Made by a program: the position numbers and the translations under genes
DNA from: Hanstruepera ponticola
GTDB taxonomy: Bacteria > Bacteroidota > Bacteroidia > Flavobacteriales > Flavobacteriaceae
Reading direction: 5' to 3'
Length of the DNA: 64,000 bases
Assembly (NCBI RefSeq): GCF_012931685.1
Contig: NZ_JABANC010000002.1
Coordinates: 248,001-312,000, forward strand
The notes under the pieces: generated by a model
Seen by the model: the letters and a program-made list of their open reading frames with translations, nothing else
Databases searched by the model: none
Told to the model about the DNA's origin: nothing
Shown: in pieces, positions 48,147 through 56,087 of the stretch
Position numbering within the stretch: position 1 is the first letter of the stretch
Layout of the letters: each line of letters starts with the position of its first letter

Positions 48147-48764
48147 ATGAAAAACACCGAAACAAAAGAAAAGAGTTCGCTTCGAAAAAAAGCTGATTCG
48201 ATAAAGGAATTTCGTTGTAAGAATTTAATTGCAGTTTTAGAAGAGCCACAGGATTATAAAAATATCGGACGGACGATAAGAAATATAAATGCTCTCGGAG
48301 TTGAAAAATTATATATAGTTGATAGCCGAAATAAAGTACCTAATGACTGGCAAGAAATGCGAACTGATGTTACTTTGACAAAAACATCAGGTTCTGCCAT
48401 AAAATGGTCCTTTGTCAAAAAGTTTAGCAGTACGAAAGAGTGCATTGACCATTTGGAAAAAAACGGATTTAAGTCAATGGTCACTTCACCACATTTGAAA
48501 GGACGAAAAAACATTGTATTACACGAGGGAAAATACACGAAAATGAAACTTGCTGTTTGGTTTGGAAATGAATCAAAAGGTGTTAGTAATGAAGCAATTG
48601 AAAACAGTAAAGCGTGTATTAATATTCCAATGTACGGAATCATTGAAAGTCTGAATTTAGGAACTTCGACTGGAATTGTAATGTATGAAATCACTAAACA
48701 AAGACGTGCATTCAAATTGCGAAAAGTCGCAAAACGGAAAGAAAAACTGAAGAATAAAAAATAA
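48147..48764 (+). CDS. SpoU/TrmH-type RNA methyltransferase, likely acquired
   Basis: This is a 205-residue SPOUT enzyme: NIGRTIRNINALGVEKLYIV (motif 1), VWFGNESKGVSNEAI (motif 2) and IPMYGIIESLNLGTSTGIVM (motif 3). The basic C-terminus (KLRKVAKRKEKLKNKK) fits tRNA Gm18-type TrmH. Nine of eleven glycine codons are GGA, and CGA/CGG arginine codons are frequent, unlike neighbouring pepT. The gene is enclosed by 10-bp inverted repeats and followed by an attC-like element, so horizontal acquisition is inferred. It is a different subgroup from the methyltransferase at 27.8 kb. Confidence 0.9.
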   Translation: MKNTETKEKSSLRKKADSIKEFRCKNLIAVLEEPQDYKNIGRTIRNINALGVEKLYIVDSRNKVPNDWQEMRTDVTLTKTSGSAIKWSFVKKFSSTKECIDHLEKNGFKSMVTSPHLKGRKNIVLHEGKYTKMKLAVWFGNESKGVSNEAIENSKACINIPMYGIIESLNLGTSTGIVMYEITKQRRAFKLRKVAKRKEKLKNKK

Positions 48765-48768
48765 CTAT

Positions 48769-48900
48769 GCCCAACAACGGCTCTAGTTCATTACGTCTAA
48801 AATTCCTACTTGTGATTTCGAGCCTTTTTGCTAAATTTATGGTTACGGCGAAAAATCACAGCTGATAATCAGCAACCAAGCCTTACACAAAACGTTAAAC
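48769..48900 (+). repeat. attC-like structured intergenic element
   Basis: This 132-bp segment begins GCCCAAC, fitting the integron core RYYYAAC, and ends GTTAAAC, fitting GTTRRRY. It contains nested inverted repeats: GGCT / AGCC, TGTGATT / AATCACA (48811 and 48854 areas), and GCTGA TAA TCAGC (48861-48873). It starts 4 bp after the methyltransferase stop, and the next gene's ATG is 5 bp after its end. The size is within the reported attC range. No integrase is in the window. Confidence 0.5.
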
Positions 48901-48903
48901 GAA
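48894..48903 (+). repeat. right 10-bp inverted repeat of the SpoU-gene unit
   Basis: GTTAAACGAA mirrors 48069-48078 exactly. It coincides with the 3' core of the attC-like element and ends 2 bp before the next start codon. Confidence 0.5.
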
Positions 48904-48905
48904 AC

Positions 48906-49505
48906 ATGAAAAAAGTATATTCAGTAGAAGAGTACATTGAAGTTAATAATCATTTTGCAAATGAGTTGTCCGTTTTACGCGACATTATCATTTCAACTGA
49001 ATTAGAAGAAACTGTAAAATGGAGCGCACCTGTATATGCCTTAAATGGTAAAAATGTGGTGGGTTTAGGAGCTTTTAAAAATCATTTTGGTATTTGGTTT
49101 TTTAATGGTGTGTTTCTTAAAGACGAGAAAAACCTATTAGTCAATGCACAAGAAGGCAAAACCAAAGCCCTACGTCAAATGCGTTTTGAAAGCATGAATG
49201 ATATTGACCAAGCGGCAGTATTAGCCTATGTAAAAGAAGCTATTGAAAATCAAAAATTAGGCAAAGAAGTTAAAGCAGAACGTAAAGGCAAAAGTGTAAC
49301 AATCCCTAGTGAACTCAAAACACTGTTTAAAAATCAACCTAATGTTCACGATAGCTTTAAGGCGTTAACGCCAGGCAAACAACGGGAATACTGCGAACAT
49401 ATAGAATCAGCCAAACGAGAGGCCACCAAGCAATCGCGTTTAGAGAAAATCACACCTATGATTTTACAAGGTGTCGGACTTCATGATAAGTATAAAAACT
49501 GCTAG
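48906..49505 (+). CDS. YdeI/DUF1801 family protein
   Basis: This protein has 199 residues from ATG 48906 (MKKVYSVEEYIEVNNHF). The 26 upstream in-frame codons lie in the attC-like element and are rejected. The N-terminal DUF1801 domain reads ELEETVKWSAPVYALNGKNV and FGIWFFNGVFLKD. The C-terminal YdeI helical part reads SFKALTPGKQREYCEHIESA and TKQSRLEKITPMI. The family fold is frataxin-like, and its role is poorly known (envelope stress and iron have been proposed). The ATG lies 2 bp after an inverted repeat, so its native promoter may have been displaced. Confidence 0.88.
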   Translation: MKKVYSVEEYIEVNNHFANELSVLRDIIISTELEETVKWSAPVYALNGKNVVGLGAFKNHFGIWFFNGVFLKDEKNLLVNAQEGKTKALRQMRFESMNDIDQAAVLAYVKEAIENQKLGKEVKAERKGKSVTIPSELKTLFKNQPNVHDSFKALTPGKQREYCEHIESAKREATKQSRLEKITPMILQGVGLHDKYKNC

Positions 49506-49533
49506 TTAGTGGTTAGTGGTTAGTGGTTAGTGG
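49506..49533. repeat. four tandem copies of a 7-bp repeat
   Basis: TTAGTGG is repeated exactly four times, starting directly after the stop codon of the DUF1801 gene. It is a simple microsatellite prone to slippage and non-coding here. Confidence 0.95.
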
Positions 49534-49544
49534 TAAATGAGCAT

Positions 49545-49577
49545 AAAAAAACTCCGAAGGAAACTTCGGAGTTTTTA
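49545..49577. terminator. bidirectional intrinsic terminator
   Basis: ACTCCGAAG / CTTCGGAGT (49551-49559 and 49564-49572) closes a GAAA tetraloop, with A-run before and T-run after. It separates the convergent DUF1801 and yajC genes. Confidence 0.92.
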
Positions 49578-49597
49578 ATTATTTAAGATTCTTGAAA

Positions 49598-49885
49598 TTA
49601 TTTAGCAGGTGTATTTAACTTCTTACTCATTTCCATTGAAATAGCTGATTTGTCAAATTTAATTTTACCGGCTAACGTTTCAATTACACAGCTACTGTCT
49701 TTATCATTAAGCTCAACAACTTTACCATGCATACCGCTTTTGGTAATAACTTTGTCGCCTTTTTTTAACTCGGCTGCGAATTTTTTTTCTTGTTTTTGAC
49801 GTTTCATTTGTGGTGCAATCATAAAGAAATACACAACTACAAACATTAAAATAAACGGTAAAAACGTACTAATTCCTTCTCCCAT
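49598..49885 (-). CDS. yajC: preprotein translocase subunit YajC
   Basis: This is a 95-residue protein. A single N-terminal helix (FLPFILMFVVVYFFMIAPQMKRQ) is followed by the cytosolic KKGDKVITKSGMHGKVVELN domain typical of YajC, the SecDF accessory protein. It follows the DUF1573 gene by 3 bp, in the nusB-DUF1573-yajC order I recall from other Bacteroidota. Confidence 0.96.
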   Translation of the reverse strand: MGEGISTFLPFILMFVVVYFFMIAPQMKRQKQEKKFAAELKKGDKVITKSGMHGKVVELNDKDSSCVIETLAGKIKFDKSAISMEMSKKLNTPAK

Positions 49886-49888
49886 AAA

Positions 49889-50380
49889 TTATTTTACTTG
49901 AGGTACAGCTGGTTTTGCTGGCTCTACAGCATTAGGATCTGGCTTTACAAAAGCTGTAATTTTTACAGTTTCTTTTCCTGTTTCCGTATTAGCAGTTATA
50001 GTTACTGTTTTAGAAACCTTGTTTTTACCTGAACCATTAAATTTTACTGTAAACTTATCGCTCTCACCTGGTGCTAAAGGTTCTTTACTCCAATCTTCAG
50101 GTACTGTACAACCACAAGAACTCTTGATGTCAGTAATAACTAAAGGAGCATCACCTGTGTTGGTATAATTAAATACAGTTTCTACATTCGTTTTAGCTTC
50201 AATTTCACCAAAATCATGCTCCGTTTTATCAAAGCTTATAACAGGGAAATTTGATGCAGCTGCATCTCTTTCAGCAGCTTCTGCTACGTTATTATCATCA
50301 ATCTTTTTTGTAGCATCCTCTTTACAAGATGTAAATGCAATTAAGCACATGGCACTTAAGCCTAATATCACTTTTTTCAT
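49889..50380 (-). CDS. DUF1573 domain lipoprotein
   Basis: This is a 163-residue lipoprotein (VILGLSAMCLIAFTSC). The DUF1573 Ig-like domain reads FDKTEHDFGEIEAKTNVETV, GDAPLVITDIKSSCGCTVPE and FTVKFNGSGKNKVSKTVTI. The SSCGCT pair of cysteines is the family hallmark and may bind metal or form a disulfide. The C-terminus is proline-rich. Its function is unknown; it sits between nusB and yajC. Confidence 0.92.
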   Translation of the reverse strand: MKKVILGLSAMCLIAFTSCKEDATKKIDDNNVAEAAERDAAASNFPVISFDKTEHDFGEIEAKTNVETVFNYTNTGDAPLVITDIKSSCGCTVPEDWSKEPLAPGESDKFTVKFNGSGKNKVSKTVTITANTETGKETVKITAFVKPDPNAVEPAKPAVPQVK

Positions 50381-50404
50381 AATAAATTATTTTTGTTCGG
50401 GCAG

Positions 50405-50435
50405 TAAAAGTAATAATATTTTCTTATTACATCAA
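50405..50435 (-). promoter_or_regulatory. candidate internal promoter for DUF1573-yajC
   Basis: Minus strand TTG (50433-50435, inside the last codons of nusB), 20 nt, TACTTTTA (50405-50412), one mismatch to TAnnTTTG. It would allow expression separate from nusB. Confidence 0.45.
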
Positions 50436-51371
50436 CCCTCTACCCGTTTTATTTAATTTGTCGGCTTCTTCGTACTCCTTAACCAATTTATCTAAAATAC
50501 CATTTATAAAGATACTACTCTTTGGTGTAGAGTACTCTTTGGCTATTTCCAAATATTCATTAATAGTGACCTTTACAGGAATCGAGGGGAAATTGGTAAG
50601 CTCACAAATAGCCATTTGCAACAGTACATTATCAATATCAGCAATACGATCAGCATCCCAGTTTTTTGTTTTTTCAGAAATGGCCTGATTAAGCTTATTT
50701 TGATTTAAAATTGTTTTTTTGAATAAATCTAGTGCAAAAGCCCTATCATCGTCATCTTTATAAAGTTCTGGTAAAAGATGTTTTTCTGGTGAGCTTGGCT
50801 TGAGTTTTCTGATAATTTTAAGAATAGCTGTATTAACCACTGGTAAATCATCAGTCCAGGTTAAATTTTGGTCTTGTAAATAATCATAGAGCTTATCATT
50901 AGGAGCTATTATTTCCTTAAACACATCTACAATAAAATTTTTATCTTCTTTAAAATCTGAAGTGCGTGTTTGCATGTATTCTTTATACAAATCACTTGAT
51001 AAAAGTGCTTTGAAAATAACATCGACATATTCATTGTCTAGTTCCCAATTAGTTATCTTTTCATCTTGAAGCGTTTCTTGAAGTAACACATTGTTCTTCA
51101 ATTGTAAAAGCACTTCATTGTTTATAAACTTACTATTAGGGTTTTTATCCTCGGAAGTAGCTAAATGTTTCTTTTGTGTTTTTGCCAGATGATCTGCTGA
51201 TCGCTTTTGAAGCTCAATAAGTAAGGAGAGTAAAAGCAAATAAAGGTTGAACATATTGTCCAAACTTCTTAATAAAAAGGTTTGTTCTGCTTTAAAATTG
51301 TCACCTTCACCACCTTTGAAGGCGTATATGGTTTGCATAACCTTGATACGAATATGTCTTCTATTTAGCAT
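50427..51371 (-). CDS. nusB: transcription antitermination factor NusB (long form)
   Basis: This is a 314-residue protein. Its N-terminus MLNRRHIRIKVMQTIYAF is the NusB RNA-binding helix. The C-terminal core (NWDADRIADIDNVLLQMAIC, IPVKVTINEYLEIAKEYSTP, FINGILDKLV) is canonical. The middle is expanded by roughly 150 residues relative to the 140-residue E. coli protein, as I recall for Bacteroidota. It acts with NusE in rRNA transcription complexes. Confidence 0.95.
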   Translation of the reverse strand: MLNRRHIRIKVMQTIYAFKGGEGDNFKAEQTFLLRSLDNMFNLYLLLLSLLIELQKRSADHLAKTQKKHLATSEDKNPNSKFINNEVLLQLKNNVLLQETLQDEKITNWELDNEYVDVIFKALLSSDLYKEYMQTRTSDFKEDKNFIVDVFKEIIAPNDKLYDYLQDQNLTWTDDLPVVNTAILKIIRKLKPSSPEKHLLPELYKDDDDRAFALDLFKKTILNQNKLNQAISEKTKNWDADRIADIDNVLLQMAICELTNFPSIPVKVTINEYLEIAKEYSTPKSSIFINGILDKLVKEYEEADKLNKTGRGLM

Positions 51372-51389
51372 ACTTACAAAGAACTTTTA

Positions 51390-51424
51390 ATTTAAAGAGG
51401 CGAAAGTTATGCAACTTTCGCCTC
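51390..51424 (-). terminator. intrinsic terminator of the leucine dehydrogenase gene
   Basis: GAGGCGAAAGTT / AACTTTCGCCTC (51397-51408 and 51413-51424) is a perfect 12-bp stem with a 4-nt loop. On the minus strand it is followed by TTTAAATT. It lies between leucine dehydrogenase and nusB. Confidence 0.8.
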
Positions 51425-51449
51425 GCAAAAATAATACTATTTTAAGAAC

Positions 51450-52553
51450 TTACTTTGAATTCTCTTTTTTTCTTGTTTCAATTCTGTTTTGAGCAATATT
51501 CAATGCTGCATGATTGGTTGTTATATTGTGCGTTTGCGCATTGGATAATATCTCTAAGGTAGTGTTGTAGATATTTTCAGTTTTTCTCATTATTTCCTTG
51601 CGGTCATAACCCTCCAATTCAGCATATACATTAATAATACCTCCTGCATTTATCAAAAAGTCTGGCGCATACACAATACCTCTTTCCTGAAGAATCTTTC
51701 CGTGCTTTTCTTCTACAGCCAATTGATTATTTGCTGCTCCTGCAATAACTGCTGCTTTTAATTTATAAATGGTATCATCATTAATAGTAGCTCCTAATGC
51801 ACATGGCGCATAAATATCCATAGATTCCGTGTAGATATCATTTCCTCCATAAATGGTAACACCATATTTAGTGCGTACTTCTTCTAAACGGTCTTGACTA
51901 ATATCTGAAATAGTCACATTGGCACCTTCATCAACCAAATGTTCCACAAGTGCTTCACCCACATTACCTATACCTTGAACAAATACCGATTTACCTTCAA
52001 GAACATCGCTACCAAACTTAAATTTCGCAGCAGCTTTCATTCCCATAAACACACCATAAGCCGTAATTGGCGACGGGTTTCCGGCACCACCAATAGATTC
52101 TGAAATTCCAGTTACATAAGGTGTTACCTCACGAACTGTATCCATATCTTCAGTGGTCATACCGACATCTTCTGCCGTAATATATTTACCATTAAGAGAA
52201 TGTACAAATTCACCAAACTTTTTCATAAGTTCTGGTGTTTTTTGTGTTTTAGCGTCTCCTATAATAACGGCCTTACCACCACCAAGATTTAATCCAGTGA
52301 TAGCAGACTTAAAAGTCATACCTCGTGATAACCTCAACACATCATTCAACGCTTCCCATTCGTTTTGGTAAGCCCACATTCTGGTACCACCTAAAGCTGG
52401 TCCTAAGACTGTGTTATGAATTCCAATAATTGCTTTTAAACCTGTATCTTTGTCGTTGCAAAAAACAACTTGTTCGTGATTATCAAAAGATTGCTGTCCA
52501 AAAACAGGATCAACTTTATGTAAATCTTTTGTATTTATGACGTCTGTAACCAT
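51450..52553 (-). CDS. Glu/Leu/Phe/Val dehydrogenase, probably leucine dehydrogenase
   Basis: This is a 367-residue enzyme. GPALGGTRMWAY and GLNLGGGKAVIIGD (catalytic lysine) belong to the short Leu/Val/Phe dehydrogenase subgroup. The NAD-binding fold follows (FVQGIGNVGEALVEHL), then ALGATINDDTI and AGAANNQLA. It deaminates branched-chain amino acids to 2-oxo acids, matching HMG-CoA lyase-type catabolism elsewhere in the window. It has its own strong promoter and terminator. Confidence 0.93.
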   Translation of the reverse strand: MVTDVINTKDLHKVDPVFGQQSFDNHEQVVFCNDKDTGLKAIIGIHNTVLGPALGGTRMWAYQNEWEALNDVLRLSRGMTFKSAITGLNLGGGKAVIIGDAKTQKTPELMKKFGEFVHSLNGKYITAEDVGMTTEDMDTVREVTPYVTGISESIGGAGNPSPITAYGVFMGMKAAAKFKFGSDVLEGKSVFVQGIGNVGEALVEHLVDEGANVTISDISQDRLEEVRTKYGVTIYGGNDIYTESMDIYAPCALGATINDDTIYKLKAAVIAGAANNQLAVEEKHGKILQERGIVYAPDFLINAGGIINVYAELEGYDRKEIMRKTENIYNTTLEILSNAQTHNITTNHAALNIAQNRIETRKKENSK

Positions 52554-52608
52554 TGCGTTATTATTAATTGTTAGGTTCGCTTTTTATATATTTATTAAAA
52601 ACGACGTG

Positions 52609-52639
52609 CAAAATTAAGGGAATATTAATGTTTTTACAA
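52609..52639 (-). promoter_or_regulatory. promoter of the leucine dehydrogenase gene
   Basis: Minus strand TTG (52637-52639), 20 nt, TAATTTTG (52609-52616), an exact consensus match, with a leader of about 50 nt. Confidence 0.75.
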
Positions 52640-52697
52640 CATAATTAATCTTAAAATACGAATTTGTTAAAAACTTTATTTTCAACCCAATCTATTA

Positions 52698-54455
52698 ATG
52701 AAGGAGCTAAAACATCTAAACAAGTACTTTTTAAAATATAAATACAAGTTAATTGTTGGTGTTATTATCACCATTGTAGCTAGAATATTTCTACTCTTTA
52801 CACCACGCTATGTAAGAAAGATATTTGATGCTATTGAAAAAGGACTCAATGGCTCTATTACAAAAGAAGCTTTTAAATCGGAACTCACATTAGCGATTCT
52901 ATATATAATTGGTGCAGCCATAATTGCTGGGATTTTCACCTTTTTAATGCGACAGACCATAATAAATGTCTCTAGATACATTGAGTTTGATTTAAAAAAT
53001 GAAATCTATCAACAATACCAACGGTTATCATTAAACTTTTACAAGAAAAATAGAACTGGAGATTTAATGAACCGTATTAGCGAAGATGTTGGACGTGTAC
53101 GTATGTATGCAGGTCCTGCCATAATGTATAGTATAAATACAGTCACTCTTTTTGTTATAGCGCTCATTTTTATGTACAATCAAGCGCCTACACTCACACT
53201 TTATACTATTATTCCATTACCTATTTTGTCTGTTGCAATTTATAAATTAAGTCGTGAAATACACAAGCGTAGTACAATCGTACAGGAATACCTATCCAAG
53301 CTATCAACATTCACACAAGAATCTTTTAGTGGTATTGCGATAATAAAATCTTATGGAATAGAAACACAGACTGCTGATAATTTCTACAATTTATCTCATG
53401 AGAATAAAGAAAAACAATTAAGCCTTGTAAAGGTTAGTGCTCTATTTTTTCCCATGATGATACTCCTTATTGGCGTCAGTAATTTATTGGTTATTTACAT
53501 TGGTGGATTACAATATATGAATGGTGAAATTGATAGTCTTGGTACCATTGCCGAATTTATTATTTATGTAAACATGTTAACTTGGCCAGTAGCTACTGTT
53601 GGCTGGGTGACCTCAATTGTACAACAGGCTGAAGCATCTCAAAAACGTATCAATGAGTTTTTGAAAATAGAATCTGAAATCAAAAACCCAACCACTGAAA
53701 ACACAAATATTATAGGCGACATTGTTTTTAAGAATGTTTCTTTTACTTATGATGACACCAATATTCAAGCTTTAAAAGATGTTTCTTTTTCGGTAAATCA
53801 TGGTGAAACTTTGGCCATTATTGGACAAACAGGCTCTGGAAAATCTACCATATTAGATTTAATTGGCAGATTATATGATATTGACAGTGGCCATTTGCTT
53901 ATTGATAACAAACCAATTGATACAATTAACCTAAATGACTTGAGAGATCATATAGGATATGTGCCACAAGATGCTTTTTTATTTTCAGATTCTATAGAGA
54001 ATAACATCAAATTTGGTAAAGAAGATGCGACAGACCAAGACGTTATTCAAGCAGCAAAATATGCCCAAGTTCATAAAAATATTATGGGTTTTAAAAATGG
54101 CTACAACACGGTTTTGGGCGAAAGAGGCATTACACTTTCTGGTGGGCAAAAACAACGCGTATCTATTGCAAGAGCAATAATAAAGGATCCTAAAATATTG
54201 TTGTTCGATGATTGTCTTTCTGCAGTAGATACTGAAACTGAAGAAAAAATACTAAATAATCTTAAAAAACTGACCTCTGGGAAAACAACCATTATTGTTA
54301 GTCACCGTATTTCTGCTGCTAAAAACGCTGATAAAATAATCATTTTAAATGATGGTAAAATTGTTCAATCAGGAAATCATGAAACACTCATTAATACGGA
54401 AGGCTATTACAAAGACCTTTATTTAAAACAGTTGAGCGAATCAGCCTCTTCCTAA
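52698..54455 (+). CDS. ABC exporter, fused permease and ATPase
   Basis: This is a 585-residue half-transporter. Six membrane helices lie in residues about 15-305 (family exporter core with NRISEDVGRVRMYAGPAIMY). The ATPase follows, with Walker A IGQTGSGKST, the Q-loop in YVPQDAFLFSD, signature LSGGQKQRVSIA, Walker B ILLFDDCLSAVD and the H-loop VSHRIS. The aspartate-cysteine after Walker B replaces the usual catalytic glutamate (DDC rather than DEA). The homodimer or partner and the substrate are unknown; lipid or drug export is typical. Confidence 0.94.
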   Translation: MKELKHLNKYFLKYKYKLIVGVIITIVARIFLLFTPRYVRKIFDAIEKGLNGSITKEAFKSELTLAILYIIGAAIIAGIFTFLMRQTIINVSRYIEFDLKNEIYQQYQRLSLNFYKKNRTGDLMNRISEDVGRVRMYAGPAIMYSINTVTLFVIALIFMYNQAPTLTLYTIIPLPILSVAIYKLSREIHKRSTIVQEYLSKLSTFTQESFSGIAIIKSYGIETQTADNFYNLSHENKEKQLSLVKVSALFFPMMILLIGVSNLLVIYIGGLQYMNGEIDSLGTIAEFIIYVNMLTWPVATVGWVTSIVQQAEASQKRINEFLKIESEIKNPTTENTNIIGDIVFKNVSFTYDDTNIQALKDVSFSVNHGETLAIIGQTGSGKSTILDLIGRLYDIDSGHLLIDNKPIDTINLNDLRDHIGYVPQDAFLFSDSIENNIKFGKEDATDQDVIQAAKYAQVHKNIMGFKNGYNTVLGERGITLSGGQKQRVSIARAIIKDPKILLFDDCLSAVDTETEEKILNNLKKLTSGKTTIIVSHRISAAKNADKIIILNDGKIVQSGNHETLINTEGYYKDLYLKQLSESASS

Positions 54456-54605
54456 TCAACTATCTAAATATAGCTTGCTGTTTAACAGTGAATTAAATCA
54501 AAAATAAATACCAAACCAAAAGAAAATTAATTATTTGTTGGTTGGTAAGGGTTTTTTTTAGATTTTTGGTGAAATAACAACATATTTTTTAATTGAATTT
54601 TGATT

Positions 54606-55001
54606 ATGAATAATAATGATATGATGGAGAAAGAAGAAATTTTTTCAAAAGTGTTAAGAGCTGGTAGACGAACTTATTTCTTTGATGTACGTTCAACAAA
54701 AGCTGGTGATTATTATCTAACCGTTACCGAAAGTAAAAAGTTTACTAATGACGATGGATCCTACCACTACAAAAAGCACAAAATTTATTTGTACAAAGAG
54801 GATTTTTCTGAATTCAATAGTATCCTACAAGAAATGACTGATTATATTATTGCTGAAAAAGGCGATGAAGTCATAAGTGAACGTCACCAAAAGGATTTCA
54901 AAAAAGAGTATGACAGTAATGGAAGCTCTGAAAACAATTCAACTGAAGATAACAAACAAACTCCAGAAAGTTTTACAGATATTGATTTTGATGATATATA
55001 A
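54606..55001 (+). CDS. DUF3276 / PUR-alpha-like nucleic-acid-binding protein
   Basis: This protein has 131 residues from ATG 54606 (MNNNDMMEKEEIF). The single PUR repeat reads FSKVLRAGRRTYFFDVRSTK, DYYLTVTESKKF and KHKIYLYKEDFSEFNSILQE, followed by an acidic, low-complexity tail. Family members in Bacteroidota and spirochaetes (BpuR) bind single-stranded nucleic acid and regulate expression. A GAATTTTG box lies 3 nt before the ATG. Confidence 0.9.
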   Translation: MNNNDMMEKEEIFSKVLRAGRRTYFFDVRSTKAGDYYLTVTESKKFTNDDGSYHYKKHKIYLYKEDFSEFNSILQEMTDYIIAEKGDEVISERHQKDFKKEYDSNGSSENNSTEDNKQTPESFTDIDFDDI

Positions 55002-55020
55002 ACCAAACAATTATATACTG

Positions 55021-55052
55021 AAAAAGCCGCTATTAATTTAGTGGCTTTTTTT
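55021..55052. terminator. bidirectional intrinsic terminator
   Basis: AAAAAGCCGCTA / TAGTGGCTTTTT (55021-55032 and 55039-55050, one G-T pair) with a TTAATT loop. It separates the convergent PUR-domain and acyltransferase genes. Confidence 0.9.
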
Positions 55053-55055
55053 ATG

Positions 55056-56087
55056 TTATAATTTTACAGCAAGTAAGCTAGTTGCCAGCGTAAATAACAC
55101 AAAATAAAAAGCAGCTATTCCTCCAAAACAAACACCCAGAATAAGCGCTACTACAAAAATCCACCCAGGAACTAAAGTTATAGCAATTGCAAATCTAAAA
55201 GTAGAAACAAATTCAATTTCATTAATTCTAGGTTTAACGGCATATCTCCAAACTAAATAAGGCACAAACAAAGCCAGCAACATCAAAAATTTAAAGATTT
55301 GTTTTACTGTTTCTGGTCTTCTATTCACCTTAAATGAGCAATCTTCATAGTTAGAATTTATACATTTATTAACTGCCGTTGGATTTAAAAAATCAACTTT
55401 AAGTTGCTGTAATTTTTCCATATGACTAGCATATGCCTCAACAGGTATATGCGTCGTTAATGTTTTTATGGTTTCAGACACTTTTTCTTTCAAATTCAAG
55501 ATATTCTGATTCCTATTATCGGTTACAAAGGCATTAGCTTGTAATGAATCTCCAATAACCATAGAAACACTATCAGCAAAAGCATCGGCTTCTTCATAAT
55601 TTAAACCAATAGGAATTATTTTAAGATTGGTATCAGGATAGTTGTCTAAAGTTTCGAAAATAATTCGCGTAAAACCTTTACTTAACGGTCTTACTGTACG
55701 TTTTATATTATGATTCCCTTCTGGAAAAAGCGCAACAACTTTTCCTTTATGAAGCAATTCTCTGCAATATTCAAATATGGCATTATTCTCTTGAATACTG
55801 GACCATCCATCACGTACGCGATACACAGGTAACATGTTCAAACTCTTTAAAAAGGTCTTAACTTTTGGATTTTTAAAAACACTGGCACGTGTTAAAAAAT
55901 ATGAAAAACGCCCAGCACGAGTTGCTATCAACAAAGCATCCATCAAGGCATTATTGTGATTGGATAATATAACTAACGGACCCGTTTTTGGAACTGCTTT
56001 TTTGTTTATCACATAAAATCTACGGTAATAAAAAAACAACCCTATTCGTAAATAACCTCTAACCAAATGTAACCAAAGTGATTTCAA
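55056..56087 (-). CDS. PlsC-like glycerophospholipid acyltransferase
   Basis: This is a 343-residue membrane protein. The catalytic block reads VILSNHNNALMDALLIA, in which the usual NHxxxxD has one extra residue (HNNALMD), a variant I recall from Bacteroidota. Motif III is VVALFPEGNHN (FPEG-box). Two or three C-terminal membrane helices follow (FLMLLALFVPYLVW, ITLVPGWIFVVALILG). The role is phospholipid or lipid remodelling. The start overlaps the upstream transporter by 4 bp. Confidence 0.88.
   Translation of the reverse strand: MKSLWLHLVRGYLRIGLFFYYRRFYVINKKAVPKTGPLVILSNHNNALMDALLIATRAGRFSYFLTRASVFKNPKVKTFLKSLNMLPVYRVRDGWSSIQENNAIFEYCRELLHKGKVVALFPEGNHNIKRTVRPLSKGFTRIIFETLDNYPDTNLKIIPIGLNYEEADAFADSVSMVIGDSLQANAFVTDNRNQNILNLKEKVSETIKTLTTHIPVEAYASHMEKLQQLKVDFLNPTAVNKCINSNYEDCSFKVNRRPETVKQIFKFLMLLALFVPYLVWRYAVKPRINEIEFVSTFRFAIAITLVPGWIFVVALILGVCFGGIAAFYFVLFTLATSLLAVKL

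Noticed and set aside
48254-48715. A 153-codon minus-strand open frame inside the SpoU gene
   Set aside because: It is antisense to a gene with all three SPOUT motifs and has no recognisable domain of its own.
48069-48903. A complete integron
   Set aside because: No integrase gene and no attI or promoter for cassettes in the window, and the two candidate sites are inverted, so only an attC-like label is used.
52698-54455. The DDC after Walker B in the ABC exporter as a dead ATPase
   Set aside because: Asp in place of the catalytic Glu occurs in many asymmetric or heterodimeric exporters, so loss of activity is not implied by this alone.
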